Assembly (NCBI GenBank): GCA_018907035.1
Contig: JACCIC010000097.1
Span: 632,001-696,000, forward strand
Direction of reading: 5' to 3'
From: Sycobia sp. Sy_11
Taxonomy: Eukaryota > Arthropoda > Insecta > Hymenoptera > Epichrysomallidae
Length of the DNA: 64,000 nucleotides
In this document: positions 20,861 to 33,859 of the stretch, in pieces
How positions within the stretch are numbered: position 1 is the first letter of the stretch
Layout of the letters: every line of letters begins with the position of its first letter
Position numbers and translations under genes: made by a program
Notes under the pieces: generated by a model
The model's input: the letters and a program-made list of their open reading frames with translations, nothing else
Told to the model about the DNA's origin: nothing
Databases searched by the model: none

Positions 20861-21816
20861 ACCACCTTAAATTTAGATTCACCTTTAATGTACGACGTTT
20901 CAAATTAAAAAAAAATTACACAAAATGAGTGAAATTAATTTTCTTAAAAAATATTCCCTTTTACCTATATCATACCGATTTTTATGTAAACGACTATAAT
21001 TTCAGTTTTTCTTCAAAAAGATGAAATATCTATTTCTTTTAAATGAAGTAAAAAATAAATAAGTTAGATAAACTTTATAACCTGATCTTAATATTTGTTT
21101 AAGAGAATGTCAGAGTCAAATCTGACAATCATTAAACGTGTAGTGACGGTGGTATATATTTAACGGGCTACCAACTACTCTTCGATACCGATTGAATATA
21201 AACTATTCTGTTTTTAATCAAATAATCAAGGTAAATATTAAATAATTGTAAATTTTACTTAATCATCGTCTTTATATTATTGGTTTATATTTGGTCTATA
21301 AAATTGGGCCTTGTGAAGTGTACATCCAGGTATGGCCTTCAACTACTTTGCCATATATCAAATAATAGGGATTTCACAGCTTGCTTGAATGGTTTTTTAA
21401 GTAAAGAAAAAAACCGCAGCTGTAATTTTAACTTTGACATGAATTTATTTAGCGAAAAGAAAAATCTTTTATAATTCAACCGTAGTAAAGTATTGCTTAT
21501 TAATTACTCAATACATTAATATTCAAACTATGGGCATAAATATAACCGAAAAGTAGTAAAGTAAATAATTAGTTTTTGTGCTATTATCAGATGACTAGAG
21601 CAGACACGTAATACCCCTGTATAAATCATAAAATGTGTAATATCGGTAATGAAGGGAATATTAGTAATATCTAGTTTTATGCAGAAGTATTGTGCATGTG
21701 TGTCTGCTTCAGTCGCTTCTAGACAAAAGTTTTTTTTTTATCAAGCATTCAAACTTGCAAAGTTTATTTTGCTTACATTACATTTTGATATATATTTAAT
21801 ATTTTAGATTAATATA
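20861..21816. other. No gene seen
   Basis: AT-rich. A 64-codon ORF at 21280-21474 has no recognisable motif. Confidence 0.4.
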
Positions 21817-22526
21817 ACACGCTGTTCAATAACTCCCGAGACTAATCCAGATATAGTGCTAGTAGTACCAAACTGGCCACGTTTCCCTAGAATACGAACC
21901 TTTACATGAAACGTGAAAAAATTTCACGTCGATTGGACCACACAGCAGAATTATCAAGGTTTACTCCGAAAGCGGATCGGCAACCATCTAAGTGACGCAT
22001 GGCTGGTGAAAGCCGCCCAAAGCGTCCAAAAACGCATCAGTCTGCTGGCAAAGTTATGACGTCTGTTTTTTGGGATACATATGGCGTGATTTTCATTGTC
22101 TACCTGGAAAAGATAAATCAATAAATAGTGATTATTATATTGACTTGTTAGTACGTTTGAAGGAGGAGATCGCAGCAAAACGACCGTACGTGAAGAAGCA
22201 AAAATCCTTTTTCACCAAGACAATGCACCATGCTACAAGTCCATGAAAAAAATGGCAAAATTGAACGAGTTGCGCTTTGATTTGCTCCCCCACCCGCCGT
22301 ATCCGCCAGATTTAGCCCCCAGCGACCACTGGTGCTTTACTGATCTCAAAAAAATATTCCAGGGAAGAAAATTTGATTCGAATGAGGAGTTTATTGCTGA
22401 AACCGAAGCCTATTTTAAAGCAAAGGCTTGTATCATTCTAGAAGGAAATTATATTGATGAATAAAAATGATTTTTGAAAAAAAAGTTGTTTTCGTTGATA
22501 GTCTCGGGACTTATTGAACGACGTGT
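21817..22526 (+). mobile_element. mariner, internally deleted (710 bp)
   Basis: Inverted ends ACACGCTGTTCAATAA and, at the right, the complement of ACACGTCGTTCAATAA, each continuing into a CCCGAGACTA block. The transposase is reduced to scraps. 22243-22464 reads LPHPPYPPDLAPSDH with the third catalytic Asp, then jumps from AYFKAK straight to ILEGNYIDE. The middle of the C-terminal region has been lost, and the first ~200 codons are missing or shredded. It is a different subfamily from the mariner at 1509. Confidence 0.85.
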
Positions 22527-22815
22527 TTAGACATAATTTACAAAAGCATGCTCGTATATGCGGTTCGGTGATTATTGGTTCTATAGCAAGAGGGCGGCGT
22601 ATATTTAATTTGGCTAGATTTTGCAGAAATTTGGATCTTGGTGTATTGTAAAGAGAATACTGCCAAAGAATATGATTCAAATTTTCATTGGATACATTAT
22701 CGCATTTACAAGAAGGATTAGAGTTGTTGCCAATTCGGGCAAGGGATTCCACTAAGTTGTAATGATTCGCTTTGCTTCTGTTAATAGTGACAATAAGATC
22801 ACGAGGAAGTTTTTT

Positions 22816-23322
22816 TTACATACCATGGTTTTCGATTTTCAGTGTTATAAAAAAAATATTTTTTCTCTTTAAACTTTGCTTCTTCTGATATTTTACATTT
22901 AGTTTCATTGAGGACTGTTTGTTTAAAAGTAAAGAACGTGCGGTAAATAGTATATTTATTATATTAGGAACATCTAATGAGGTAGCCCTCTTAGCTAAAA
23001 GGTCTGCGTTTTCATTACCTATAATGTCGATATGAGAAGGGATCCAGTAGAAATGTATTTTGTTATTAGGATTTTTGACCTTAAACTGGATAACTTTATC
23101 TTTGATATGAAATACGTATGGATTGGTTTTTGTTTTTAAGTTTATAGATTTCAAGGCAAACAAAGCACTTAATGAATCTGTATATATGGAGTAATCAGAG
23201 TTAGAAAGAGTTAGAGCGATATTTAAAGTTTTGTTAATGGCTATACACTCAGCAGTAAAAATTGAAGCATTTTTATTGATGGCTTTATTTGGAATGGGGA
23301 TCGGGACAAATGCAAGATGCAC
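22816..23322 (-). pseudogene. LINE RNase H domain
   Basis: Shows the RNase H catalytic signature of retrotransposons: FTAECIAI (Glu), YTDSLSAL (Asp) and WIPSHIDIIGNENADLLAK (His and Asp). In Jockey- and I-type elements this domain follows RT. The next piece, 22530-22752, carries CKCDN...HILWQC-like Cys/His residues, the family C-terminal block. Confidence 0.8.
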
Positions 23323-23425
23323 CTATGTATAGATCATAGTAATTTTTATTAATAAAATGGTCTTAGAACAGTTGATAAGGATTGGGAGATACAATGAGTT
23401 TGTTGCTGAGTTCGATGTTTATATA

Positions 23426-24653
23426 TTAGGTTGTCAAATATCTCCCTTCCGCCTTTTTGTCTTATGAATTTCGCGGCTATGTACAAAGCGCTACAGAGCT
23501 CGTATTTGGCAATACTATACATCATCTGAAAGGTCTTGAAATAACGTACAATACAATGCTATACATGAGTAGTTTGGATATTGCGTTCAAAAGTTATAGA
23601 TGTGTAAACATGGAGTTCACTAACGCCGAAATTCGCGCTATTTTAAAGTTTTCCTTCGTCAAAGGCAAATCCGCTAAAAAAACATTCCGTGACATTAATA
23701 GTGTTTTGGGGGATGGCACGCTATCACTTCGAACCGCAGAGGAATGTTTGCAACGATTCAGAGCCGATGAAAATGACACCATGGATAAGCCAGCCGGCGG
23801 AAGACCTGTGACGATGAATACCGATCAAATCTTGGAATTTATCGAGTTAGACCGACATGTGGCTTCTCGTGACATTGCCCAGGAGATGAGAGTTAGTCAC
23901 GAAACCATTTTAAACCATCTGCAGAAGGCTAGATATAAAAAAAAGCTTGATGTTTTGGTGCCGCATGATTTGACGCAAAAGAATCTTCTGGACTCAATCA
24001 ACGCCTGCGATGTGCTGTTGAAACGGAACGAACTCGATCCATTTTTGAAGCGAATGGTGACTGGCGACGAAAGATGGATCACATGAGATAATATCAAGCG
24101 AAAACGATCGTGATCCAAGGCCGGTGGACCGTCCCAAACAGTGGCCAAGCCGGGATTGATGGCCAGGAAGGTTTTGTTGTGTGTTTGGTGGGATTGGAAG
24201 GGAATCATCCACTATGAGCTGCTCCCATATGGCCAGACGCTTAATTCTACCATCTACTGTAAATAACTGGACCGCTTGAAGCAGGCTATCGACCAGAAGC
24301 ATCCACAATTAGCCAACAGGAAGGGTGTAGTGTTCCACCAGGACAATGCCAGACCACACACTTTGTTCATGACTCGTCAGAAGGGAGTTCGAATGGGAGG
24401 TTTTATCGCATCCACCATATAGTCCGGGCATAGCGCCAAATGATTACCACCTGTTCCTGTCCATGTCGAAAGCCCTTGGTGATGTAAAGTTTGACTCAAA
24501 AGAGGCTTGTGAAAAGTGGCTGTCCGAGTTCTTGCACATAAGGAGAGGGGTTTCTGTGAGAGGGGTATTATGAAGTTGCCGACCACTGTAACACTTTTTA
24601 TAAAGCATTAAATCAAGAGCAAAAAAGCGGTCGGGAGATATTTGACAACCTAA
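23426..24653 (+). mobile_element. mariner, 1228 bp, inserted in the LINE
   Basis: Ends TTAGGTTGTCAAATATCTCCC (inverted at the right) with TA duplications at 23424-23425 and 24654-24655. It lies inside the LINE, so it is younger than it. The TIRs differ from those of the mariners at 1509 and 21817, so this is a third family. Confidence 0.95.
23610..24570 (+). pseudogene. mariner transposase, inactivated by stops
   Basis: The ATG at 23610 opens MEFTNAEIRAILKF, followed by a helix-turn-helix region, VPHDLT and the first catalytic motif TGDERW. The next codons include TGA at 24084-24086, ending a 158-codon frame. Further on the second motif HQDNARPH (near 24345) and the third APNDYH (near 24440, Ser to Asn before the Asp) are still readable, with another TAA near 24262 and frameshifts after 24360. 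Confidence 0.85.
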
Positions 24654-24783
24654 TACATTGAGTTTGTAAGGGTTTTGTATTCATATAAGTTGCTACTTCT
24701 AAAGGAGCTTGTAATATCAGAGTTAACAATTAAGGAGGTACATTAAGTTAAAATTCTTTCCTTTTTTAAAGGCTTTTTTCTTT

Positions 24784-25104
24784 TCATATGATATAATTTT
24801 CTTTTAATATGTATTTAAAGTGTGATTTATACAAATGAAAATTTTTGTTGGCAAGCGTTTTTACTAAATAAGAGTTACATAAATACTTAGTGCGTTCCTC
24901 TAATCTTGGAGGTTTCAATTCTGTTAATAATATTTTAGTCGGAATACTTTTACGGTAGCCTAAAGCAGTTCTTAGAGCCATAAATTGTATGCTTTCAAAT
25001 TTTTTCATCTTTGAAACAACTTTGGAAAAGTAAATGAAGCTACAGTAATCAATCAGGGAATGAACAAAACATTTATATAAAATGATGAAGGTTTCAGGGC
25101 CCAA
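24784..25104 (-). pseudogene. LINE, region after the RT catalytic core
   Basis: Reads YKCFVHSLIDYCSFIYFS and then ALGYRKSIPTKILLTELKPP, the thumb/connection segment normally found between RT and RNase H in Jockey/I-type elements. Confidence 0.7.
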
Positions 25105-25316
25105 GCCTCACCAAGTGCTGCATAGAAACTTTATAATGTTCATTTTTTAATTACATGATTAGCTAGAGGTGTAAATGACAGAGAGTACTCGAAAAAATTC
25201 CCAATAAGCGAACGTATTCACATGATTTGACTCAAAAATTTTTAACTGTTAAATCCACGGTTCCGGGAATTACCTTTTTTTAATAAAATAAATTATTTTT
25301 TTATTAGGTGATAACG

Positions 25317-25930
25317 TTAAACCGACCAAAGGTTGAAATCGATAGTTTTTATAGTTTTTTCTATAATGTGTACACCTCTTGCGGTCGACACTGATTTAAT
25401 AAAAATGCTTATGTCATCTGCAAATTGCACAATTGTAACGTTCGGATTAACATTTTTAGTAATACAAGCACTATATATTATGTACAGTAATGAGTTCAAA
25501 ACAGCTCCCAGGTGTACGCTTTTATGTACAGTTCTAAAGTTATCTGCTAACATGTCAGTATATATTAATCGTTCATGACATAGAAATATTATAAATCTGT
25601 TTAATTTTGGTGGCGAACTAAGGTAAGCAAGTTTCAATGAAAAAATATCTCTGTTAACATTGTCGAATGTGCTCTCAACATCCAAGAAAACTGCACAGAT
25701 CTCTTTTTGCTCTCTGAAAGCTTCTTCGATTTTTAAGGTTAGATTATCTAAGTTATCTGCGCAAGATTTACCTTTTCTAAAGCCACTTCGATGAACCGGT
25801 AAATATGTAATATATAATATATGTAAGTAGGTAATTGTGGTGTGCGACTCACCATTCAAAACGATTTTTAATAAGCATTTTGAAGAGATTACATAAACAT
25901 GAGGTCATTGATATAGGTCTGACTAAGCTG
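25317..25930 (-). pseudogene. LINE reverse transcriptase core
   Basis: RT motifs in order: a RPIS.TSCLCNLFK block (about 25860-25920), HRSGFRKGKSCADNL, AVFLDVESTFDNV (first Asp) and IVQFADDISIF (catalytic Asp pair, near 25415). Between the first two is a frameshift near 25860. The residue before FDNV is Thr where Ala is usual. Confidence 0.85.
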
Positions 25931-26240
25931 ATGTCTGATTTATCTATAAAATGCACGTCAAAGTCTTTCCAACTATTCAGGTAGTTACTGTAAAAGTACA
26001 TATCGTTATAAATGTCCAGTAACAAAATCTTATATTTTATTGGAACTTTTAGAGAAATCGTGGATCCTTTCTAAATATTAAAAATCCTTTCTAAATATTA
26101 AATATCCTGTTCAGGAAGCCAACACTCCCTGCATATTATGACGTTAAAGTAAGGTTTCTTTTAATACCTTGATACCGTTGAGAAAAACTTTTTATATTCC
26201 AATAAAAGATTTCTATTATTTGTTTATATGTGCCCGTACT

Positions 26241-27974
26241 ATTAGCCATTATATCGTTATTATTTATATGTACAAACAAAGTCATAATTCTTGCTTCAAT
26301 CTTCGCTTGTGCTACCGACGTTATTGGAATCATATAGTCGTTTACAAATTCTTTTGATATGATTTCTTAAATTTTTATCAATACTTTCTTGGCATATGCC
26401 ACTGAGCATCTTCGAAAGGGTTGGAATATCATAAGTAAAAGTATGAGCTACGTTTATTATATTAGATTTATCATATGTAGTGTGAAGAAACTATTGTTTC
26501 GAGAAAATCCAGGGAGTATTGATTGTTATTTGTTTTTAAATATTTTTTTGAGATAGAGAATTTTTCGGTTTTTTATTTTTATTTCTGTTAATGGAAATGT
26601 TACTCTTTATCTGTGTGAGCTTCTACGTTCTGCGTTAGAGAAGACTCTAGCCTTTCATTACTTTTGGCACGGCACATGAAAATAAGTGTTATATTTTGAT
26701 CTCATCTATAATTTTTTATTCAATTTTTTTCAAAAACTTTTTTGTTATCAATTTCTATAATATTTGTAATCAAGCGAATTAAAATCTAAACGTAATCTAT
26801 CTATCTAGAATTTTTATCAATTTTTACGTACATCTGAACATTTTTTCGAAACAGCTCTGTATTCAATTACGTATAATAAGTAATATATATTTAAGATTAT
26901 ACACGATTTATTATATGATCTTAAAAATTTTATACTATAATTTTCAGAATTAAATAAATTATTGCAATTACTCTAAAATATACATAAGTAATTCAGATAA
27001 TCTATTTTTAACAATTTCTTCAATAGATAATTTTATCATAAGTGAGGTTATGTCCACAATCACTGCAATATTATAAATAAACAAACAGTATCATTTCATT
27101 ATTAGTTTCTACAAAAAATGACTCTATTCCTCAGATCAATCTTTGTGTTAAATCAGAATTACACGAATTGTTTAAAATATCAATAAGTAACAATACAGAG
27201 TGGATTATAATAAATATAAATGAAAAGGATGCTGTTTGAATATGAAAGAAACTAGGAATAATATATGTGATTTATGAATTATATTTAATATGTACTATCA
27301 GAAATATGGGTAGATTAGCTACGTTAACATTAAAATCTACGTCATGCTCGTATTTTTTAAAAATATGTTTAAGCTCGTGTCATTACTTATAATTATTTAA
27401 AATACTTATACATATTTTAATTAATAATGCATATTGTAGAAAATACAAAACTTCAAATTATATCCTATTGTATAACGTTGTAGAATGTAAATCTTATATC
27501 TTGTAGTTATAATTTAGATAACGTATAACTTTTAAACTTAGTTTTTTAACTAAGTTAAAAAACTTCTATACTTTTATTTTATTTTATTTTAGCATTTAAT
27601 AGCAAGAATTTCATTTTCTATTTTTGATTTATATTATTATTTATATGTTTAATATTGGAGACAATTAATGAATTTTCTCTTTCCGTTCCTACAATATTAT
27701 ATAAGCATAAAATATTAAAAATAAATTTTTTAAACTAATTATGGAATATCCATTTTAGCACAAAATCATAACTTCTCAATTTGAAAATTCTACAACGACA
27801 GAAAGGAACGTCTTGATTTTTTGCAGAATGAAAAATTCGTCTGCATTATGAAGCTGGCATTGGAGTTTGGGTCTGAATTGCTTTCTGATACCCGTGCACA
27901 TATTAGATATGTTTTGGCTTAGCCTTGTTGAGTCAAAGGAAAACAGCAACGTCGCATTGAACAGAAGCGTACAG

Positions 27975-27975
<1 letters not shown>
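26241..27975. other. No gene seen
   Basis: AT-rich, no ORF with protein-like composition, no recognised repeat. Confidence 0.45.

Positions 27976-28036
<61 letters not shown>
27976..28036. repeat. (TA)n microsatellite
   Basis: A pure TA tract of about 30 units. Confidence 0.95.
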
Positions 28037-28038
<2 letters not shown>

Positions 28039-28039
28039 C

Positions 28040-28105
28040 CTACGTCACAGCTCGTGACGTAGACAAATGCGCATACTAATTTATGCTGACGTAGCTGTGA
28101 CGTCG
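28040..28105. promoter_or_regulatory. Cluster of TGACGT (CRE-like) motifs in two near-palindromes
   Basis: CTACGTCAC (28040-28048) and GTGACGTAG (28054-28062) form a 9-bp perfect inverted repeat with a 5-base loop. 28087-28105 repeats TGACGTAGCTGTGACGTCG. Four TGACG cores in 66 bases suggest bZIP (CREB/ATF-type) sites or transposon ends. Confidence 0.4.
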
Positions 28106-28291
28106 AGTTGGTGCGTTAGTGTAGCAGTTGGGCCTATTGAGGGCGCACTTTCCCGGCGCTCGAAAATTGTCGAGCCTTTCGTATATGTCATGGGCAATCT
28201 CTCCTTATTATCTCTGATGTAACTAGTGCGAGGATTGAGAGGAAACAGGGGAAAATATAGTCCTGAAACTCGAGGGGCCCGAGCAACTTAA

Positions 28292-28620
28292 TGACAGTCA
28301 GACTTTCGTTGTTTATAGCCACCTCCGAAGAATATGAAATAGAACTTCTTACTGTAATAACATATATTAAAAATTAAAAATTAAAAATAAAATTAATAAT
28401 CAAATAAAATAACAAAAAAATAAATATAATAAAACTAATAAAAAAAATATTCTATGTTATAAAGGACAACCTGACTGCCGCTACTTTAAATTGAAATTCA
28501 CCTTTAGACAATTAGGTTGTCCTTTACTAACATAGAATATTTTTTTATTATTTTTATTTTATTTATTATTTTATTTTCATTTTATTTTATTATTTTTTTT
28601 TTTAATTTTTAACGCGATGT
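28292..28620. mobile_element. Short inverted-repeat element, copy 2 plus inverted partial copy
   Basis: 28292-28477 matches the elements at 20645 and 47427 (TGACAGTCAGACT ... AAAGGACAACCTGACTG). 28508-28610 then runs back in reverse (AGGTTGTCCTTTACTAACATAG..., then T-rich), giving an overall palindrome. Confidence 0.7.
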
Positions 28621-31600
28621 CTGCTGAAAAACTTTTTATAACTGTTACATTTAAACATAATTACTAATAATTTAGAATGTATTAATAAATGTGAAGATAG
28701 ATTAACCTTCATACTTGCACCTTGCCAAATTTCAAGTTAAAATGTTAATTAAATGACAAGTAATAAATAATAGTTTAAAAAAATTGTTCTCAACTTCTAT
28801 TGGTCGTATGAAAATGTGCAAGGGCTCAAAATTTTTCTTTTTTTAAGCGTAATAAAATGCATTTTGTTTCAATATTTTAACGTTAAAAACTTCCGAGATA
28901 TCGACCCTAGCAACGGCGTTTTTCACCTTAAACAATATAAAAATTTAATTTAAAAATCTGGTCTTTTCAGCTTTGATTACTATTAATATCCTCTAATGAT
29001 TGCATTTTACTGCATTAAAAAATTCCCAGCCGTTGACGAACTTCGCAATGGTTAAGTTGCTATATAAATAATTTTGCAACTGGTAGCCATTTTGAAAGTA
29101 CACTTTGTAATTTGAAACATAGTAGAAGTAGATGAAAAAACGTCTATTTGCGCCATTATTATTCAATTTCAATGGTTTAAACAAATTGTATAGCTCTTTA
29201 AATGTCGAAAATTTTTCCATTTTCATTGTTTATTTAACAATAGAAAAATCGACGTTTTAATGTACGTACTTTTGTTCAGAATTATCTCCTGCACAAAAGA
29301 TCCTGTAAAAAGATCTTATAATTTGCTAAAATAATAAATAAACAAATAAATAATATTTTAATTATTCACTACAGACACTGCTTATATTATAAACCGTAAA
29401 ATTTCATGTAATCTTAACTAAGAGAACGTACAACTGATGATTATTTTCAATTGACGTATCCAATATAAATAAATATGTTTAAGTTTGTTATATATCCAGA
29501 TTAAAATATTTTAATTAAATTATTTGCTGGATAAAATTCATTGATAGAATTTATGAAATTTACATGAAATAGATCTATGTTTTTACAACATTTTGAATGA
29601 ATTAATATATATCTGCTGTGAGCTGATGTCTAAATATACGCAATGAAATTTGAAAAGTTTCTCACCATGAAGGCATTTTAAAACACAATCGTAAAATTAT
29701 GCATATCTGGACAATAGAATATGAGCTTATTGTTCACTTGTCATTTTTTGATTTTGGTATAAAGTTAATATAGGAGATCAATTGATACCACATAAGGTAC
29801 TCTTTAGTTTTAATATATCCTATTAAATATATTTTAACTAATCTTTTTTTTATTCGAATAAAAGTATTTTTTAATCCTATATTTATTCTACTTTAAAAAT
29901 TGTAACACCATATCTCAGAGATTACCGGAAGAATGTTACGATGATGAAACTTTAGTGCATACAACGTGTGTAAACCAACTGCTTCAGAAATTTTTATAAT
30001 GCCTTCTAGCTCTTTCTGTATTGGAGATAAGATTTTCTTATATACAATAATTCTTGTGAATTATTATCTTCGAACTTTTGCGGTTCTCCAGAATCTCGTT
30101 TCGAAGGTTGTTTATCGTTGACATCAAAATGATCAAAATGCTATGTTATTAAATCTTTCTATGTCTTATGAAGTATAATAATACAAGATATGTAAATAAA
30201 AATTATATGTTTGTTATTAGGTTGACCTTGTTATAAAGGTTAGCAATAATTTTGATAAAGCATTCTTTGATACATGGTATATTCTTTATTTCTTATTCAC
30301 ATTTTTATTTACTTTCAAGTACTTATTAAAATAAATCGGACAATAGCTTAAGCTAATGTTATTTAGACTTTTAACGCTTTATACAGATAATGAATGAGCT
30401 GAATAAAAAGACTTAAATAGCGAGTTTAATAACGATTTCGTAAGGAATCGTAAGGAATATGTTTCTATAAAACTAACAATGACTCAATGAACGAATAGTT
30501 CATCATCAAGCTCAACCGACTATTACATATTAATAAATCTTATTGATTTTGTCAGCTTTAATGAACTGATACGACTTCACCACGCTAACATTTTATTAAA
30601 TTAATATTTTACAATAATAATTCGCAATGTACAATAAAACTTCTTACTATCTCATATTGCCTAAATGTTTTCATAACGTCAATTATGATATTAATTTATC
30701 CAAAGTTTAAAATAAAATAAAATTTAAAAAATACATTATTTACTAATGTTCAATGTAGTTTCAGAAATATCATGTTATATAAACAAAGACAAAAAATGAT
30801 TTTAAATTAAGCAAATCCATGAGAATAAAATTGTAATAATGTAGACTTTGTCATATTAATCCTTTTTTTAAATTATCTCTCACTATTAAATACGCTTTCA
30901 TTATATGGCAAAATTACTGAATTACTAAACAGTGAAAGTGTATTTGTAACTGCTAAATTCTATATTATTTGAATTACATATATACAACCTTACGCACTTA
31001 AAAATAAAATTTTTGATCTTTGAAAATTATTGCTAGTAAAATAAATGTGATAGTTTCGCGACAAATCTGATCTAATCTATTCTTTATATTTCCTTTTATA
31101 TTTAACAATTTATATATGAGCGTGTAAAATATATAAGCAAATTTACCTCAGCACTTACTTTTTAAAATTACATAATTAATATACTTATTACAATTGTTTT
31201 AAATATATTAAATAAATCTACTATTATAACCTTATAACAAAAATTCTTATTCTAATGATTCTAAAAATTCTGATAATAGTTTTTTATTATTAGTTCTGAA
31301 ATTAATGAATTTAGAAAATATAAAATACATGAAAGGATAAAGATAAAATTTATTCATTCGATTGCGAATAAAAAATTTATCCGCACAATATCAGTTTTGG
31401 AAGATCCTTGTTTGATGCATTGGTACGCTGAAAAAATTTAATAATTTATGGTAAATTTCATGCTAAAAGTGATTTCGTTCAGGAGATTCACATTTATGAT
31501 GGGTTCTGTTGAATGATGTACATTTTTATTTACATATCTAATAAACTCACAATAAAATTATGTTTTTATATTAATAAGAATTTTATATTAATAATATTTA

Positions 31601-33859
31601 ATAAGAAATTCCAAATCACTTATAGTTTTCGATATTATTATATTATAATTGTAATTATAATCATGAAGCTATCCAACAGTATTAATTGTTCCTCATTTGT
31701 AATAGAATGATATGAAGCAGAATCAGATAATTTATATAGAATTGAATCATTTACATAAATTTAAAATATTTATAACTTATTTCATTAATTAACTTGCAAC
31801 CTTCAATTCTTATTAAAAAACTATAGGAAAATATTTACGCAGCAGTTCTCTTGGTAACGTTCGTTCGTCCCCGAATGAAAACTTATTCACTTGATAAATA
31901 GACATTTTTTAAGGAACACTTTATACAGTTAGTTACATGTGCAACTGAAACTTGGAATATAATGAGCCAAAAAATTTTGAAACAAATTTGAAACAAAAGT
32001 TTTGTTTATTAGTACATGCGATTCTTACAATTCGGAAGCTATTTTTTAATTTTTTGGTATAATAGTTATTTCGTTCCGGCTCATTCGCTATTTAATACGA
32101 GTACTATTAGTAATGTCTTAATTAAAGCACGAATTTAACTGTTACTCCAGTGCTGGGCACATGTATTATGTCAGTTAGATGCAATACTATCTTCTGCAAC
32201 ATATAAGTCATTTCAGCAAACATGCCAAAATTATTTCAGTACATATATACTTATACTCAGTACATATATTCAGTACATTATAATTTTAGCCATTTCATTT
32301 AAATTATTTTCTTTTTAATAATAGATTAAGTTCTATTCTTATTGATTATATAAGATTTATCGAAATATAGTCTTTCAATCATAAAATATGCTGTTTCTAA
32401 TACTTGTTTCTTGGTCTTTCTTTAAGTGCGTTTCATGCGTATACTTACTACAAGAGTCATTTTAATTGAAATTACAACGTATGCTGCGATTCAGTAATGA
32501 TTTACATGGTACATACGTAACATTTTACGATGAATTCAAAGAAAAGTTCAAAATTTAAAAAAAAAATCCAAAATTTTAATTTGTATACTTTTTAAAAAAA
32601 GATTTTTAATTTTTTCTGATTTATAAGTTTTGAACGTGAATGCCACCATCTTATTTCATACGTAAAATTATTTAAAATTATTTAATAAACGTGTAAAAAA
32701 TGTCTTATAGCAATATTAAAAATTGTGAAACATTTAATTTTTATTTTCTATTTTGGTCTTACTTCGCAACGATTCACGTACCGTGTATTATCCGTTCATA
32801 ATTGCTTAGAATTATGTTTGTTACTATTTATGCAAATAATTATTGAATAAAAATTGACTTAATAGATATTACAGATTTTCTTGAACATCGTTTTATTTGT
32901 TTTTACAAATGGTATGACTTGAATTGATTGGAATGTTTAATTGTTAAAATACTATCATCATACCGAGAAGAGGGATATGGATCAGTTTTAATACTATTTA
33001 TGGAAAATTAAAAAAAATAGTTTCTAATTATGTTCACATTGTTACCTGGAATATTTTTAACAAAATGTTTTAAAAGTATTTTCTAAACAATTTTATGAAA
33101 TACTTTACAAAAATAGAATAAAATATTTTCAAGATATTTAAGAAATATTTTAAACTACATAAACCTATTGAAATATTTTGTTCTGTAATCAGAAATATAT
33201 TTTAGTCTATTGACTACTTTGTCGAATAATGTTTTTCTTTATAATCCTCCACTTTATGGTTTTCTTTATATTCACAAGAATACATTGAAACTATTTAAAG
33301 AACTGGTTAATTTTTTTTAGCAGTAAAATTGATTATATAATGTAAATTTTAAATGCAACCTTAAACCATCAAAATTTTTTGGTCCTTAGCTATAGATTTG
33401 GGATTGAAAAACTTTTTAATATATTTTTGGATATTTCATCTTATTAATCGAATTATTCTAAAATTATATAAATGTAAAATTCACTATAATATCAACAACT
33501 TATAACTTATATATGCTATATAAAATCAAATGTTCTTTTATAATTTAAAATGTAAGCCAGCTGTGACAGGAAAAGCAAAAGTGAATAGAAAAATAAGAGA
33601 GATGGAGAAAATGTATGTGGAAAAATTCATAAATAATCAAGAATATCGAAACGTAAGACATAAACTTAAATAATTGATTTTGTTTGCTATTGTGAAATTT
33701 GCGATAAAAACAGTCTACCATCAAGAATAAGGAGAAAGGTCTTTTACAATGGTATAAATTTTTTTATAAAATAATTTAAGTATACTAGTAGGTTTCTTTT
33801 ACGAAGTCATAAAAACAATCGCATGGTCGCTTTGTAAAGAAGTACATAAGAGAGGACAT
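28621..33859. other. Long AT-rich stretch, no gene seen
   Basis: Over 5 kb with no supported coding region, promoter or RNA gene. 28700-29260 and about 29890-30110 read like old, unclassified transposon debris. A 77-codon minus-strand frame at 28993-29226 has no recognisable motif. Confidence 0.4.

Larger units (their letters stand above)
22530..26240 (-). mobile_element. LINE (I/Jockey-like, with RNase H), decayed, split by a mariner
   Basis: On the minus strand from 26240 down: endonuclease scraps (WNIKSFS near 26190 and the CREC-WLPEQ block near 26110, equivalent to the LQETWL motif), then RT, then RNase H and a C-terminal Cys block. Most of the endonuclease between ~26090 and 25930 is deleted. 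The mariner at 23426-24653 interrupts it between RT thumb and RNase H. Frameshifts are common. The presence of RNase H after RT favours the I superclade, but the clade is not certain. Confidence 0.8.

Noticed and set aside
28993..29226. 77-codon minus-strand ORF
   Set aside because: Looked at for a transposon match; no motif found and composition equals background.
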